This document shows, piece by piece, positions 11,303 to 23,400 of a stretch of 64,000 bases of DNA; positions within the stretch are counted from its first letter, which is position 1; each line of letters opens with the position of its first letter. A program made the translations under genes and the position numbers. Below the pieces are notes generated by a model. The model was not told the origin of the DNA and made no database searches. It worked only from the letters and a program-made list of their open reading frames with translations. This stretch comes from Selaginella moellendorffii (taxonomy: Eukaryota > Streptophyta > Lycopodiopsida > Selaginellales > Selaginellaceae): assembly GCF_000143415.4 (NCBI RefSeq), contig NW_003314282.1, positions 40,188 through 104,187 of the forward strand, written 5' to 3'.

Positions 11303-11806
11303 GGAGGGATGGAGCCCTAAACACTTTCTTTCTCTTTTCTTCGTTAACAGTTGCGTAACCAGAAGGGGATGTTATACTACATCCAGAGATGCTGGAATTT
11401 TTCTCCGGCCTTCCCGCGTGGTTGTAATGTGATTCTCTTGCGGTAGGCGCAAGTTAGGAGATTTTGGCTGGCAATTTTGACTTTGCCTTGGCCGAGATCA
11501 TGCATGCCATATTCTCGCTGAACCCAACAACTTTACTTTAATGCTACCCGTAATCTAAAGGGGAAGCGAGATACTTTCCTGTCTAAGAGCTGAAGTCATG
11601 ATCTTTAACCTATGATCGAGCAGAGAAATGGAGTGTCATGTCCCTGCCACAACTATCTAAAATTCATATGGTTTGTCTGGAAATTTTGCTGCCCATGTGT
11701 AGAGAGGCTTCATCTAGTTTGTGAGGATGTGAATCCACGATGGTTTCAAACAATCGATTTGGTCAAGTCTGAATGCTTAGCAACAGGGAAAAATTAGGAA
11801 AAAGAA
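11303..11806. other. intergenic region upstream of GMD, no gene seen
   Basis: No supported coding region. It includes the presumed promoter and 5' leader of GMD (minus strand). I see no convincing TATA box. Confidence 0.5.
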
Positions 11807-11869
11807 AACGATGGCAATGCCAAATGAGCTCAAAATTGAGAGGAGGGATGAGGGTAGCATTGGTATCTG
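11807..11869 (-). pseudogene. decayed fragment of GRDP exon 2
   Basis: On the minus strand the segment begins after TTTCAG with ATACCAATGCTACC and continues to a PPLNFELIWHCHR reading. The intact GRDP gene has AACTAG/ATACCAATATTG and PPLDCEWIWHCHR at its exon 2. A one-base frame change separates the two halves. Orientation is opposite to the intact gene. Confidence 0.55.
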
Positions 11870-12019
11870 AAACAAAATCATGTACATATGATTTCGTATA
11901 TATTGCTTGATTACAGTAAATCTCTCTTGTTCTGCTTGTAAAAAAAAACGACGGTATGTGCATTGTATATTATAGACATGTTTTTGGGCAATTCCAGCTG
12001 GAGGCATTAGATAACTGGT

Positions 12020-12165
12020 GAATCCAAGCTAGGGGCCCCCCTCGCCCTACTCTCTCGGCCTTCTCTTGAGCTCGTTGCTCCCTAAACTCCTCCGAGCGCA
12101 GCAGAAACGTTGTGAGAGGCTGGGCAATCGTGCTGTCAGGGAGGCCGATGAGATCCAGGTCCCCC
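12020..12165 (-). other. GC-rich coding-like scrap of unknown origin
   Basis: A GC-rich island in AT-rich DNA. The minus strand stays open and reads GDLDLIGLPDSTIAQPLTTF followed by a charged helix-like stretch rich in Glu, Arg and Gln. No start, stop or splice signals are convincing. It looks like a captured exon fragment. I do not recognise the family. Confidence 0.25.
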
Positions 12166-12935
12166 CTGGCTGTCCATGTCCAGGTCTATTGAACTTTGAA
12201 CAGAAAGATGGTGAAATACAACATGCCTATTCCATGGATGGATAATATGTTAAGTTTTCATTAGATTTGCATAGTATTACCACCAAATTGCATGTGATTT
12301 CAAAGTTGGCACTCTCAACTAGCTTTAAGCATTGCAAGTCTATAGTAATGCAGTTCAAGCTTACTAGAAATATTTACAAGATTGTCAAGATTTTTTCAAT
12401 GATATTTTTATTTTCACTCTGCAAGGGTAGTGATTGGGAGGTGGGCCAAAGTTGAGTTCAAGGTTTACAAAGGAAATTTAAATTGAAAAAATAAGGAAAT
12501 AAATGATTTATTTACATCTTATTTTATATTTTAACAAACATCCTTATTATGGCATGTAATAAATATTTAAATTGTTAAAACAAAAAGTGTCCTTTAGAAT
12601 ATTTTTATCTATATAATGGAAATTATTATGTTTGCCATAACTTTAATATTTTAAAGTTTATAATGTTTGTATTAAAATATAATTGAAATTTAGAGCTCAA
12701 CTCATGAACTCAACTCTTCAACTCATGAGCTCAAAAATAATCTATGCTTATTTAGAAAGTTTGGAGCACAAGTATTGGCACTATTGGCACTTTGTTAACG
12801 ATCGCTTTCGCCCTTCACCAAATAAGGTCCATCCACAATTTTACTGAACAATCTCTTACAGTCCTCAGCATATTGAACCTTGTCAAACAGGTCACTTTAG
12901 TAAATTGGCAGTGGACAGATAATGAATAGCCACAA

Positions 12936-13155
12936 GGGATGGCAATGCCATATCCAGCTGCAATCAAGTGGCAATACAAAGGTTCCAGAAGAATTTGTTA
13001 GCAGTGGAAGGCAGTAGTACTGGTATTTAGAATCCAAGAAGAAATCAGCAAACCAGATCAAACAAGTAAATATCTTACCTGTCCAAAACTGCCCTCTCAA
13101 ACAGCTTAAAGCTGGCATGTACCAGCCAAAGAAACGTGATTTTGCAGCTGGCAAT
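12936..13155 (-). pseudogene. inverted GRDP pseudogene fragment (exon 1, intron, exon 2)
   Basis: Read on the minus strand, the exon-1 end reads FLWLVHASFKLFERAVLDR up to an intact donor (GACAG/GTAAGATATT). An intron of about 60 bp follows whose acceptor has mutated (TAA instead of TAG). Exon 2 then reads YQYYCLPLL...VLPLDCSWIWHCHP. The intact gene has FLSVVHANYKLFEEPALNR and YQYCCLPLL...DCEWIWHCHR at the same places. Homology stops after the WHCH motif. Because the intron is kept, this arose from genomic DNA, not from a reverse-transcribed mRNA. Confidence 0.7.
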
Positions 13156-13198
13156 TGAGCCATTCATTCACTTGATTCCCAGAAAGCGATGCCATTGC

Positions 13199-14167
13199 TT
13201 AGTCTGTGAGTTGATGCTTAAATGCTCTCGCCTGAAGCGGGAAGAAGCTGCATGTTTTGACTCTTCCAAGGATGCGTAGAGTGTTCGGAAGTATGTGTCT
13301 TAGAGATTTTGGATACTTCACTCTAGTTTCTAGTGACCGCCAATGATCTTGAAATCCACGCGAGGCTCGCAGATAATTGACTAGCGTGGCAGGATAGTCG
13401 AACTTGCTTTTGTCGTTCGGCATCCACGTTTCCCCTGATACAAAACGTAGAAAGAAATAGATAGTTTAAATGCACAACTGTACCTTCAAGGGAAATCCAA
13501 GAGAAGCAGCAAGAAGTACTCTTCCATGTCCTTTACACTTCGTGTGAAAACAACACAGAATTAGAGAGATTGTTTTACAGCCGGTAATGTTGCTCACCAT
13601 GGAGGATGAATGCATAGAACACATACGACTTGTACATTGGGAGAAAGGCTGTCGAAACTAGCGGTGACTACTTGAAAGGACTTTAAAACCTCGCACTTCG
13701 TGGATGTGAGATGTGCCAAGTGAGAGAACCATCTAAAGCAAGGATCATGTCAAGAGAACAAAACAAGGAAAGACATACCAGCTGGTTTCATGTTTGAGAT
13801 CAAGTGATTGGCGCCCTCCCAGTTGTGCCAAGAGCGCTTCAAACCTTTACGAAACAAAGAAAAGAAAAGCCGTCAGATGCTAAGCACGACATGGAAGAGA
13901 ACTTTGACGAGGTTTCTGCTGGAAGATCGTCATCCTCGCTGCTAACCTCTTGGAAGCTCTTGCACAGAAAGCTTGCTCAAGGATTCATCATAGAAAAATA
14001 TATCAATGAGAGGAGAAGAAAGAGTCACCTCGGACGTGGTATCACTATCGATCGGATCAATGCTAGAATCCACCCTGGAAGAGAATGATCGCTAGAAGCA
14101 AAGAATAATCACCGGAAATGCAGCTACCTCGTGCTTGCCTTCAACGTCGTCGTCGTCGTCGTCGGCA
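13199..14167 (-). CDS. possible spliced gene of unknown function
   Basis: The minus strand shows a chain of coding-like blocks. An ATG at about 14,167 begins MPTTTTTLKAST. A donor and CTTCCAG acceptor lead to an acidic VDSSIDPIDSDTTSE block, then SSEDDDLPAETSS. A pyrimidine-rich tract ending GTAAAG leads to GLKRSWHNWEGANHLISNMK. A clear intron (GCTG/GTATGT to GTATCAG) then leads to ETWMPNDKSKFDYPATLVNY and an open stretch to a stop at 13,199. The frame across the middle intron could not be settled. I do not recognise the protein. It may be a decayed gene, since its 3' end abuts the inverted GRDP fragment. Confidence 0.28.
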
Positions 14168-14649
14168 TCTGATATACCACTGATCTTATGTTTTCAGTCT
14201 CTGATCAGGGCAGAGCATGCCCTATCCAATCAAACAACCCTGATGCGTGTGCTACAACAATTTAGCTTTCAATAGATGAATTATAACATTTTCCCCAAGA
14301 GCCAGTCTAATTTCTCGTCTTCTTGGTGTCTTCTACGCTAATCTCCAAGGCGTGGATTGAGTTGTCTGGATCATCTTCCAAAGCTGCGCCGAAGATCTCC
14401 GGACAAATCTAAAATGTTGTTTGATGTTGTTTAGGTGGTCGTTCCAAGGATGATTTATAAGGAGTCTAAGCCTTCTCAAGGTGCGACCTATTTTGTTTCA
14501 GAGTGGACTTAGATAAGTTCCTCGCTCCTTCTTTTTTTCCCACTAGGCCATGATCTATTTGAATAGATCTATAGAGAAGTTTCTTCTCGTGAGATGAGAA
14601 GCATTGCTGTGTTTAAGCGTTTCTTCTCGATTCGCGAACTCACAAACCA

Positions 14650-17366
14650 ATGGCAGCATCGCCGCCCCAAGTGAATCGCGAATGGTCCGGCGCTCAAGAG
14701 ATTTCACTCTCTTTGGATGTTGTAGCGGCTGCGAGAACTCACCTGGAGTTTCTATCGGTGGTACACGCGAATTACAAGCTTTTTGAGGAGCCTGCTTTAA
14801 ACAGAGCGATTGAGAGGTATATCTTCTACACTTTGTAAGCTTGTGATTAATTTTCTTTGTCTCTCCCAAAACTAGATACCAATATTGTTGTCTTCCATTG
14901 CTAGCCAGTTCTTCGTCAAGACTCCTTCCACCACTTGACTGCGAATGGATTTGGCACTGCCATCGCTTGAATCCAGTGAGTTTTAAAAGGATACTTCCAC
15001 CAGATTGCTGATACTTGTACGCTGGAGTAGATCCAATATGCCGAGGATTGCCAAAGACTTTTTGGAAAAATAGTGGACGCACCTTGCCTGGAGAAGTCCG
15101 AGAATGCTCTTCAACAAAGTATGGTTGCTTGGACTTCCAGCTTTCCAGATGAACCGTATGAACTCGACCTTTCTGGCGAAGAGAAAATCTCTTTGACTAG
15201 ACCATCGTACTCCGGAAGATCGAGTGGCATCTCCTACAACTTGGCCGATGCGGTTCTCAGGCAGAAAAAGTTTTACTATCAGGTACGTGATGGTTTGCTT
15301 TTAGACCTATGAAACTCGGAACTCATCGCCATACCTATAACAGGTTTCCGGGCCGCACTACGTTGACGAGAACTTCTTACGCGCTGCGGTTGCTCGATAC
15401 AAGGCGTTTCTCCATCTCGTCGTCCGACACACATCCGCAGCATCGGTGTTCTTAGTTCCCACTTACGACATTGATTTGATATGGCACACGCATCAACTTC
15501 ATCCTATGAGTTACAGCAGCGACCTCACACGGTTATTTGGAAGGATCTTCGAGCACGATGATACGGACAGTAACAGAGATCCCGGAGGAAAATTGGACAA
15601 AGGATTCGCAAAAACTCTTTCTCTGTGGGAATCTTTATATGATTTGCCATACGAGAAGGCAGGGTGCATGTATAGAGGGGAGCCGCCAGCAGCGATTTCG
15701 GGAACGATTGCTTATGATCCCACCAAGCTCGCGAGTCTCTCTTGCAGAACCAAGGTTTCACTGAAAGCCAGGAACACTATCCAGGTATATGGTCAGAACT
15801 TTTGCAAGTTCGATATGAATCACTGATCGTTCAAACGCAGGTTCGTCTCTCCGTGCGAGGTTCCAAAGGTTTACCGCAGGATGGCAGCGTCTCTTTCGTT
15901 TTCAGCATGCTAAAGCAAACAAGTTTTGAGCTCCATAGCAAAAAGCGCGAAGGCTCATCGCCGAGGAATGTAGTTTCGTCCATGACACCCGAGCTATCCA
16001 CCGAGGGGCTTGTGATCACAGCTCGGCAGAAGGGGATGTTCACGTCCAAAACGCTGGGACGACTCGTCATTCCGTGGAAAAACCTCAGCGATTCCGAGAC
16101 GCAGTCGCTTGGCGGCTGGTTTCCAATGCAAGACACAAAGAAGGACCGAGAAGTGTCGGTGCTGGTTTATATCTCCGCTACTCCTCCGGTCACTGCGAAT
16201 TATCTCTTGAGAAGCGTGAGAGTGAGAGACACTGGAGAAGATGGAGCCACTCGCAGCAGTTTTAGTTCTCAAGGCGTGTGGATAACAAGGACTGTCTTCG
16301 ATCATGCCAACAAGGAATGTTTCGTCATTCGTTGCCGGTGAGTTTGCCAAGCTTTTCTTTTTTGTGGATGACATGAATCGCTCGATCTCTCCTTTGCTGT
16401 CTAGATACAAACGTGAAGGAGGTAAACGTCTCGCAGACGCTGATAAAGTCGTGAATGTTCATCGGACATACAAAGGCTCCCACTCCGTTGATGGTAATAC
16501 AACGATCGCAAAGTTTTCACTCTTCTTTTTTTCTCAATTCTTCCTAGGTGAGGTTCTTGGATCTGCAAGGCAGCTCGAGAGACCATCCAAGGACTCACGA
16601 AGGTGGTCTCTTCTGGACGATGCCATAGTTTTAGTCGTGGAAAAGGACGCGAGTGACAAGCAGTGGAACACGAGACCAGGAATGAGCTTGAATATGGAGA
16701 TTAAGTCCGAGGACTGTCCAGTAAGTTGTCATGTTCGAAGAACATGATCATTAACCGAGTTATCTCTTTTTGCATATTAATAAGATCGCGCTTCTTCCCG
16801 GTCGGCACTTGGAGTTTTCTGTGCCTGGATCATCGGACCAAATGGAAGCATGCTTTGTGACAATGGTGAGATTCACAAGCGACGCACCTCAAGGGAAAGC
16901 AACAGCGCTCATCAACTGGCGCTCCGGTGGCATGGAGGTGAAGTTTCTTCCATTTTTTCTTTCCATTCTAGCAAACTAAGTGTATAGATTGATCCCAACG
17001 AGGATGTGCTACTTGTGCTCCTTTTTTCCGCAACCATAAGCATGTCCGTGTCTGATATTCTTGGCAAAGGAATTCCTCCGTGGGCAAAACCAAGAGCTTT
17101 GGAAGAAGATCAAGATCACTGGGGTGGGCCACGAGAGTATGCTTGTCGAGTCTAAATTCTAAGTGCATTGTTTAACAGGTGCCGTGAAGATCGACCATGA
17201 TGGTCTTGGTGGTGAAATCTATTCTTGGTACAATGATGGTTTCTCCTATGTTGGTGGCTGTGGTATTAGTGCTGGCGGCGGTTGTGGTGGTGGTGGCTGT
17301 GGCGGTGGTGGATGTGGAGGTGGTGGTGGTGGTGGATGTGGTGGTGGATGTGGTGGTGGTGGGTAA
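14650..17366 (+). CDS. glycine-rich domain-containing protein (GRDP, DUF1399)
   Basis: A spliced gene of about 730 residues. Exons: 14,650-14,816; 14,876-14,975; 15,031-15,282; 15,344-15,784; 15,841-16,337; 16,405-16,493; 16,548-16,720; 16,785-16,937; 16,988 to about 17,140; last about 17,180-17,366. Introns are mostly 50-67 bp with good frame continuity. The N-terminal half carries the two hallmark DUF1399 motifs, DCEWIWHCHRLNP (exon 2) and DIDLIWHTHQLHP (exon 4). The middle is beta-rich, and the tail is a run of Gly/Cys repeats (GGCGGGGCGG type) after WYNDGFSYVGGCG. Plant GRDPs have been linked to stress, auxin and ABA responses and to RNA-binding. The last intron is uncertain: the canonical donor GTATGC at 17,136 gives the wrong frame, while a donor at 17,144 (GTCGAG) restores it; otherwise the protein would stop near 17,160 without the glycine tail. 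Confidence 0.85.
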
Positions 17367-18078
17367 TTCTAAAGCATTAAGTATAAACACTTTCATTAAC
17401 CGCAAATAATATCAATATATTTCATGATTAATGAATAACATTAGTTTAAAAAATAATGTATGTTTTTATGTATCAGATATTTATAACAATATATAATTTA
17501 GCAATTAGCTCATGGAAAACATAAAATTAATTTTAACTTGAACAAGTTTTGATAAACTTGGTGGGGTTTATTTTATATATATTTCATATCTTGTTACAAA
17601 AATGCAATAAAAGAAACTAAATCAGTGAAAAGCCAAAGACAAGAAATTAAACTATTCGCTGGAAAAAAAATGTTAGTATAATATAAAATAAATAAACCCT
17701 AAAAGAAAGAAGTCCAAACCTCTCATATTTCATGGAGGAAGTTCTTTCTTAAACTGTATGATAAAATTCACAAAATATCTTTGAATGAAATGTTTTGATA
17801 CATTTGTGAGGTTTCTATAATATGTATTATATCTATGTAGATATAAATAAGACTAAACTTTATTAATTAAGATAATCTTAGTTATAATTTTAATATAAGA
17901 ATTATAAAAACATATAATTATTAATATAAAATAAACATTTTCATATAAAACATTTGTGGTTATTTTATATTCATTCTCAAGTTTTCCGTGCCTCATATAA
18001 TTAACAATATATAATCTATATTCATTTGGTTCATTATTCAAATTTTTTGAGATTTATGCCATTACCAAAAGTGTGGTG
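17367..18078. other. AT-rich spacer, no gene seen
   Basis: Strongly AT-rich sequence with stops in every frame. It probably includes the 3' untranslated region of GRDP near its left end. Confidence 0.6.
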
Positions 18079-18256
18079 TGTGAGTGTATGAAATATGGAA
18101 AGAAAATACAAAAATGTGCATATCAATTAACCCAAAAACCTTAGCTTATATACAAGAGCGAGTGGTCTGAATTGAAATTAATCCAACAACTATCAAAATC
18201 CCACTACACTAATATTAATATATAGCATTGTAGTTGTACATTTGGACCTCATATCA
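18079..18256 (-). repeat. 3' LTR of the Ty3/gypsy element
   Basis: It aligns with 37,514-37,619 joined to 45,744-45,810: both contain TGTGAGTG(T/C)ATGAAATATG, TATATCAATTA, CTTAGCTTATATACA and GGACCTCATA. The inner side carries the purine-rich tract expected at a 3' LTR. Confidence 0.75.
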
Positions 18257-18299
18257 TCCCCTCCTTTCAGAATGATGGAAGACTATTAGAGTTCTCTTG

Positions 18300-18784
18300 T
18301 GGATGGGCCGGGATCTGGAAGAACATCAAAAGGACATTGTTGCATCTGTAGGTGGTGCCAGTTCATGATCCCTTTGTATAAAGTGTCTCAGTTGTTGCAC
18401 ATGCATAATTTCTAGAGGAATGACCTGTTGGAAATCATATTAAACCTTATAAACTTGCAATCCAACTTGCCGCAACATTTCATACAGTCCTTTCCACTGA
18501 GCAAGGAACCCCTTAGATAAACCACATACCATAAGATAAGGAAAACAAACTAACATTAAGTCATTTATTTTGTACTCTATAAATGAACAATAATAGGAGT
18601 TGTAGTGTTGTTATTGTCCCACTTGTATATAGCCCAAGTGTTTGTTAGAACCTACTCGAATAAGTGGAAGAATGCTTGTCAAATATTAATCCCAAGACTT
18701 AGCATTGGCAACTTGTAGCAATTGTGAAGGTAAACCTAACTTTGTTGGTAGTATTGACTCATAACCATATAGAAATTTATATAG
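18300..18784 (-). pseudogene. gypsy integrase C-terminal end
   Basis: Minus-strand reading contains FLYGYESILPTKLGLPSQLL, the end of the integrase core (YG..P..LP), then after a stop LVCFPYLM and KGFLAQWKGLYEM...VGLQVYKV, which is the C-terminal small domain that often precedes the stop of gypsy pol. It is separated from the rest of integrase by the LTR-A insertion at 18,790-26,077. Confidence 0.6.
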
Positions 18785-18789
18785 TGAAG

Positions 18790-20476
18790 TGTGAGACACA
18801 AAATCCCTAGGCCCCAAAGTGGAGCCGGAAAGGGTGCCACGTGGTAGTGGCCGAAGCGAAAGCCAAACGAGCATAACACGTTTGGACTAAAAGCTCCGAC
18901 TTGGAAGGTTGAGAGCAGGAGTGAAACTCTTAACAAAATGCTCAAGGAGTGAGCACGACGCGAGCAATAAGCAAGGCTCCAAAAAGGGACCCAAAAAGGA
19001 CCAACACATGACACGTGGAAGTGTCCGAGATGGAGTCCGAGATGGACCCGAAGTGGAGTCCGAGATGGAGTCTGAGATGGACCCGAAGTGGAGTCCGATA
19101 TGGAGTCCGAGATGGAGTTTGAGATGGAGTCCGATATAGAGTCCGAGATGGAGTCCGAGATGGACCGAGATGGAGTCCAAGATGGACCCGAGGTGGAGTC
19201 CAAGATGGACCCGAGATGGAGTCTGAGATGGACCCGAGATGGAGTCCGAGATGGACCCGAGATGGAGTCCGAGATGGAGTCCGAGATGGACCCGAGATGG
19301 AGTCCGAGATGGAGTCCGAGATGGACCCGAGATGGAGTCCGAAGTCGAGACTGAGACCGGGACCAAGACCGGGACCGAGACCGAGATCGGGACTGAGACC
19401 AGGACCGAGGCCGAGGCCGAGACCGAGACCGAGACCGAGTCCGAGTCCGAGTCCGAGTCCGAGTCCGAGTTCGAGTCTGAGAGGGTGAAAGCCCAAAGCG
19501 TTCGTCTCCCAGACCCTGGGGGGTTTGGTGAGCTCCAAAAGTATAGTAGGGGGAGGACTGCAGTGGAGCCAGTTTGGCCAGGAAAGGCCAGTTTGGCCCA
19601 GGAAGGCCGGACCCAGTGTTGGGTGATGAGCTGCCCACTGGGAAGTCCAAGACTAGAGTGAACACGGACCGACAAGTGGGATAGCTTCGTGAAGTGTTCA
19701 AGAGCTGGCTCTAGTTCCTCCGGGAGATCGACTGGCCGATGCTCCTAGTCCAAGTGTGGGTGGCACTACCTACTTGGATACCTGTCGTGGCTCAACGGAA
19801 CCTCGCTCTAAGCCCATGGCTAGAGCACCTAAAGGCGGAAGGCGGGGAGAGTACCCAGGTGGCTCGCGTAAGGCCACGGTGTTTCGAAATGTTGTCCCAA
19901 AGGCCCAGACTGTGGAAAGGAAGAGGAGCAGTCCTCTGGGGTAGTGAATAAGGACACAGTCGTGTGGTGAGGAAGTCCCAGAGGACCATGGGACTTAGTG
20001 GTCGGGCCTGTGGGCCTCGATCCAGTGGCAGTGTCGGCAAACACGGCCAGGGGTAGAAAGGGACTTAGTGGGGACTGACAGAGGGATATTGGGGAAGGCT
20101 ATTCCCCTTGTTGGTGGGCATCCTAAGGATGCTAAGGAGTGGATCTGAGATGACCACTCACGGATGGTTTGCCTAGTCTTGGAGAGCCAAGACTGTGATG
20201 CAAGTGGTATTGGACTACCAGTGTGGCAAAGGTGATTGGGCATAGCCTTAGCGTAACAGGCTGCCATGTCGGTGGTACCTTTGAGTGTCGGTCGTGGGAT
20301 CTGACACGTGGAGCACTTGGACCAAGTGCAAATGTTGAGTGGCATGGATGCCATTCTAGGGGCTAGCAAGTCCCAAGTCCTGAATTGGACTTATGGAGGT
20401 TGTGATTGAGACTCCTCCAAGTGGTCGGAGGTGTGGTTAAGTGACTAAAGTAGAATGGAAAATTTAGTCGCTTACA
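18790..20476 (+). repeat. LTR-A, 5' LTR
   Basis: TG...CA borders (TGTGAGACACAAAATCCC...GTCGCTTACA). It holds a Glu/Pro-type GAGATGGAGTCC minisatellite (about 19,025-19,345), hexamer arrays of GAGACC and GAGTCC (19,346-19,480), the shared GGTGAAAGCCCAAAGCG block (19,485) and the GTACCCAGGTGG...GGCCACGGTGTTTCG block (19,851). Confidence 0.88.
19025..19480 (+). repeat. 12/11-bp minisatellite and 6-bp arrays inside LTR-A
   Basis: Units GAGATGGAGTCC (12 bp) and GAGATGGACCC (11 bp) alternate irregularly, then GAGACCGGGACC and GAGTCC hexamers. All six frames stay open because the units contain no stop in any phase. Large open frames here are therefore not evidence of genes. Confidence 0.9.
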
Positions 20477-20479
20477 ATT

Positions 20480-20492
20480 TGGTATCGGAGCC
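20480..20492 (+). other. primer binding site of LTR-A element
   Basis: TGGTATCGGAGCC starts three bases after the LTR end. It matches the 3' end of plant initiator-Met tRNA (complement TGGTATCAGAGCC) with one mismatch. Confidence 0.85.
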
Positions 20493-23400
20493 GTTCCTTA
20501 GTCTGACTTTTATTGGTGCTCAAGTATATCACCATTGATGTTGGCATCGGAAGGTCCTAGGAGTGGGCCTATCCTGGAAGAGTAGCATGTCGAGAGGACA
20601 TGGCTCTCCACTCAAGTTCATGCGTGAACTTGGGCACAATGTGGTGGATAGAAAATGGCCAATAATGGAATGACTTTGGGATCTTGGGAACAGTATAAGG
20701 TCTCCTCAGAGAGCTGAGGATGTGATCCAAATGAGCGTTTGACACAGCAAACGGGCTAACGTAGTTGTGGTAAATAACTATAGTTGGGATCACGGGAAAG
20801 ATGTAGACTCCAAAACAATAAAGGAGTCACAAGATTATCCTTATATAGTTGAGGTTGGTGCTCATAAATGTGAGACTAGAGGTAATGACCATGGGAGGTC
20901 AAATACGGGAGAGGACTCAAGTCCTTGAAATGGTAGCCGGAGCTACCTTTAATAAATGCTGGAACAATCCAAGGAGTTGGGGGGTGTACTTAGAGATGAG
21001 TTGGTATTCTCATCATATGGACAAGTAGTCCTAAAGGGCAAAGGTTGCCCCAGAGAACAAAATCAAGTGTCAGAGTAACACTTGTGAAAATAGTCCTTTT
21101 GAGTAGGACAGGAATGCAATAAGTGTATTCCAGTGAGCTAGTGCCTCACAAGTAGGACCTTACAGGTTTGTGGATTAACCAAGTCCAAAACTGTTGGATG
21201 ACTCAAGTAGAGTCAAGGGATGGTCCTAAAAGGACTGATGGAAGCATTTGGACTGAAGTGTGTTGTACCCCACGAAGGATGGGGGGGGGGGATCATAGGA
21301 TCCAAGGATGAGAACAGAGGGTACTTCATCGATGGCAAAATGTGCCATGCTAAAGTCGTGGGAAAGGTGTTCCCAAAAAGAAAACAACTTTGACACAAAG
21401 TTGTGTGTGACCTCTATAGTGTAGTGCTAACGGATGGTTGGCATGAGAAAGAGTGGTATTGGTCTTGACAAAGACTTAAACACAAAGAAGAAGTGTCATA
21501 GAGGTAGGCTCATGAAGCTGATGGTGTGGAGACACCAAATGTGCCAAGGTGTGATACCTTGAGGCTATGTTGGTGAGTTCAAGAGAACCCCTTGCCAAAG
21601 GAATCCCAATAGAAATGGGAATGGCATAGCCTAAGCTGCAGAGCATGTAGTTAGAGTGTGGTGACCCAGATAATGATGGAGGTGTGGAAGCACCAGCAAT
21701 GAGTTGTAGGACTTGACAACTACGAGGCAACTAAGCAAGAGGTGCAAAATAATTGGTTAAACGGGTAGAAGGTAGTTACCCAAGCCTTCTTAATGGCATA
21801 GGGAAGTGAATATACCCTTACGGGGGATAAGTTGCTTATGTTGCGATATAGTAAGTCAATGTCATAAAAGGAAATACTCATTGTTAAGGAAGCCGTTATT
21901 GGGACACCCAAACACTCTAGAACACCAGAAGGTGGTGTTTGATGTCGCGAGGGTAGTAGATAAGGCCCAAGGGACTAAGTCCCTAGCAAATGATGGATAG
22001 TAGGTGTTATCCAAATGTCCAAGGTGGCGGAGACAGAAAAAGACTGTCTACTCGAATTGGACAAAGCCAAAAATGGAATTTTGGCAAGGCTAGCAATGGG
22101 CATGCAAAGGCCCGTAAGCAACAACGTAATCCCGGTGTGTGGGATTATAGGGTGAGCATACCTGGATTGAGGAACCACTCCCTAGGCTATTGGGTAGGTT
22201 CATCCCTAAGAATACTTGCTAAGGCATGATAGAAAGTGTAAAGCTATCTTCCTGGTCTGGAGGGGAATGACCGAAGGAAAGGTGTGAAGCCAAAAGCAAG
22301 AAGTAAGGGGATAGAACCGAACCATAGGAATCGAAGGGCATAACCAAGGTTGGTTATGCCAGCTGGGAGTGGAAAATCAAGTGGGGGCTCGAGGGTGTTG
22401 CTGCTAACAACCGTGATGCCATGGAGAGTCTAAAATATGGAATTGTCCATATTAAACTATATAGTAATTGGAAAGCTTGCAAAAAGGGAGGCCTTAGCAA
22501 GCTAAGGGACAAAGTTCCTTCAAGGTTCCCAAAGAGGATTCTAGGTAACTTAGTATCTAGAAAGGCCAAGCGTAAGTGGTTCAAGGAACGCGCGAAATCA
22601 GAGTGGCGCAGCAGAAGCGTGGTCTTGAAGCTTGCCATGAGGCAAGGCTATCAAGGTTAGGGAAGTAGTTCCTGAGTGTTCAAAGAGAGGGCTTTGAACG
22701 AAAGTCGATGACCAAGGGCTTTCACGCTTGTGCAGGAACCATGTTACAGTGGTCGGAGGACTTGCCAAAGCGAGATTGGCAAGTCAGGGGAACAAATACC
22801 CTAGTTGAAGGTAATAACTTCAAAAAGGGTGGGCTATGGGGCCAAGCATGGAGGAGTCCATGCATGATCACAGGCTTGTCAAGTGAGAGGACTTGGCAGT
22901 GGGGAGGAACTAGGTTCCTAAGCTGTGATCTATAGCGCGCTTTGAGTATAAGTTGGTGCACCGGCGTGGGGAGTCACGCTAGGCATCTTAGGTGATGCTG
23001 TCCGTAGATGCATATACGGAGGTTGGGTTCAAGTCCCGACCCTCTAGTGCTTGGGTTTGAGTCCCAAATCATTAGGGCATGGTGAAGGTTTGGAATATGA
23101 GGACACTCATATTTCGGTGGTCATGGACTCTCAATAAGGATATTGGCTTGGGCACACCGCCAAGCGGGGGATGCCCCGGAGTCGTGATGCACAGTTAGAT
23201 TGCTTAGTGTGGCTCAACATATCTAACTTGAACACTTTGGTGCAAGTGGCACCAAGGACGTGGTGAATGAGATGGGGACACCCAGTCTCAGTTGCTATGG
23301 ACCCTTGGCTGGAAGGGCTGGCTTGGGCGCACCGCCAAGTGTGGGGGATGCCCCCGGGGTCGTAGTTAACAAGTTAAAGGTCTGGAAGACCTAGTACCTA

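Noticed and set aside
10070-11320. 416-residue plus-strand open frame over the GMD gene
   Set aside because: Antisense shadow of a GC-rich real gene; low-complexity Gly/Val/Leu reading with no family resemblance.
17172-17405. Thr/Ser-rich minus-strand frame opposite the GRDP tail
   Set aside because: Complement of the Gly/Cys repeat; a shadow.
23025-23075. Two tRNA B-box-like motifs (GGTTCAAGTCCCGACC and GGTTTGAGTCCC) in the LTR-A interior
   Set aside because: A T-arm-like stem can be drawn, but no A box, acceptor stem or anticodon arm fits around it.
23152-23370. Two similar CACACCGCCAAGCG...GATGCCCC blocks as a possible regulatory repeat
   Set aside because: An internal duplication of the LTR-A interior with no palindrome or spacing that suggests function.
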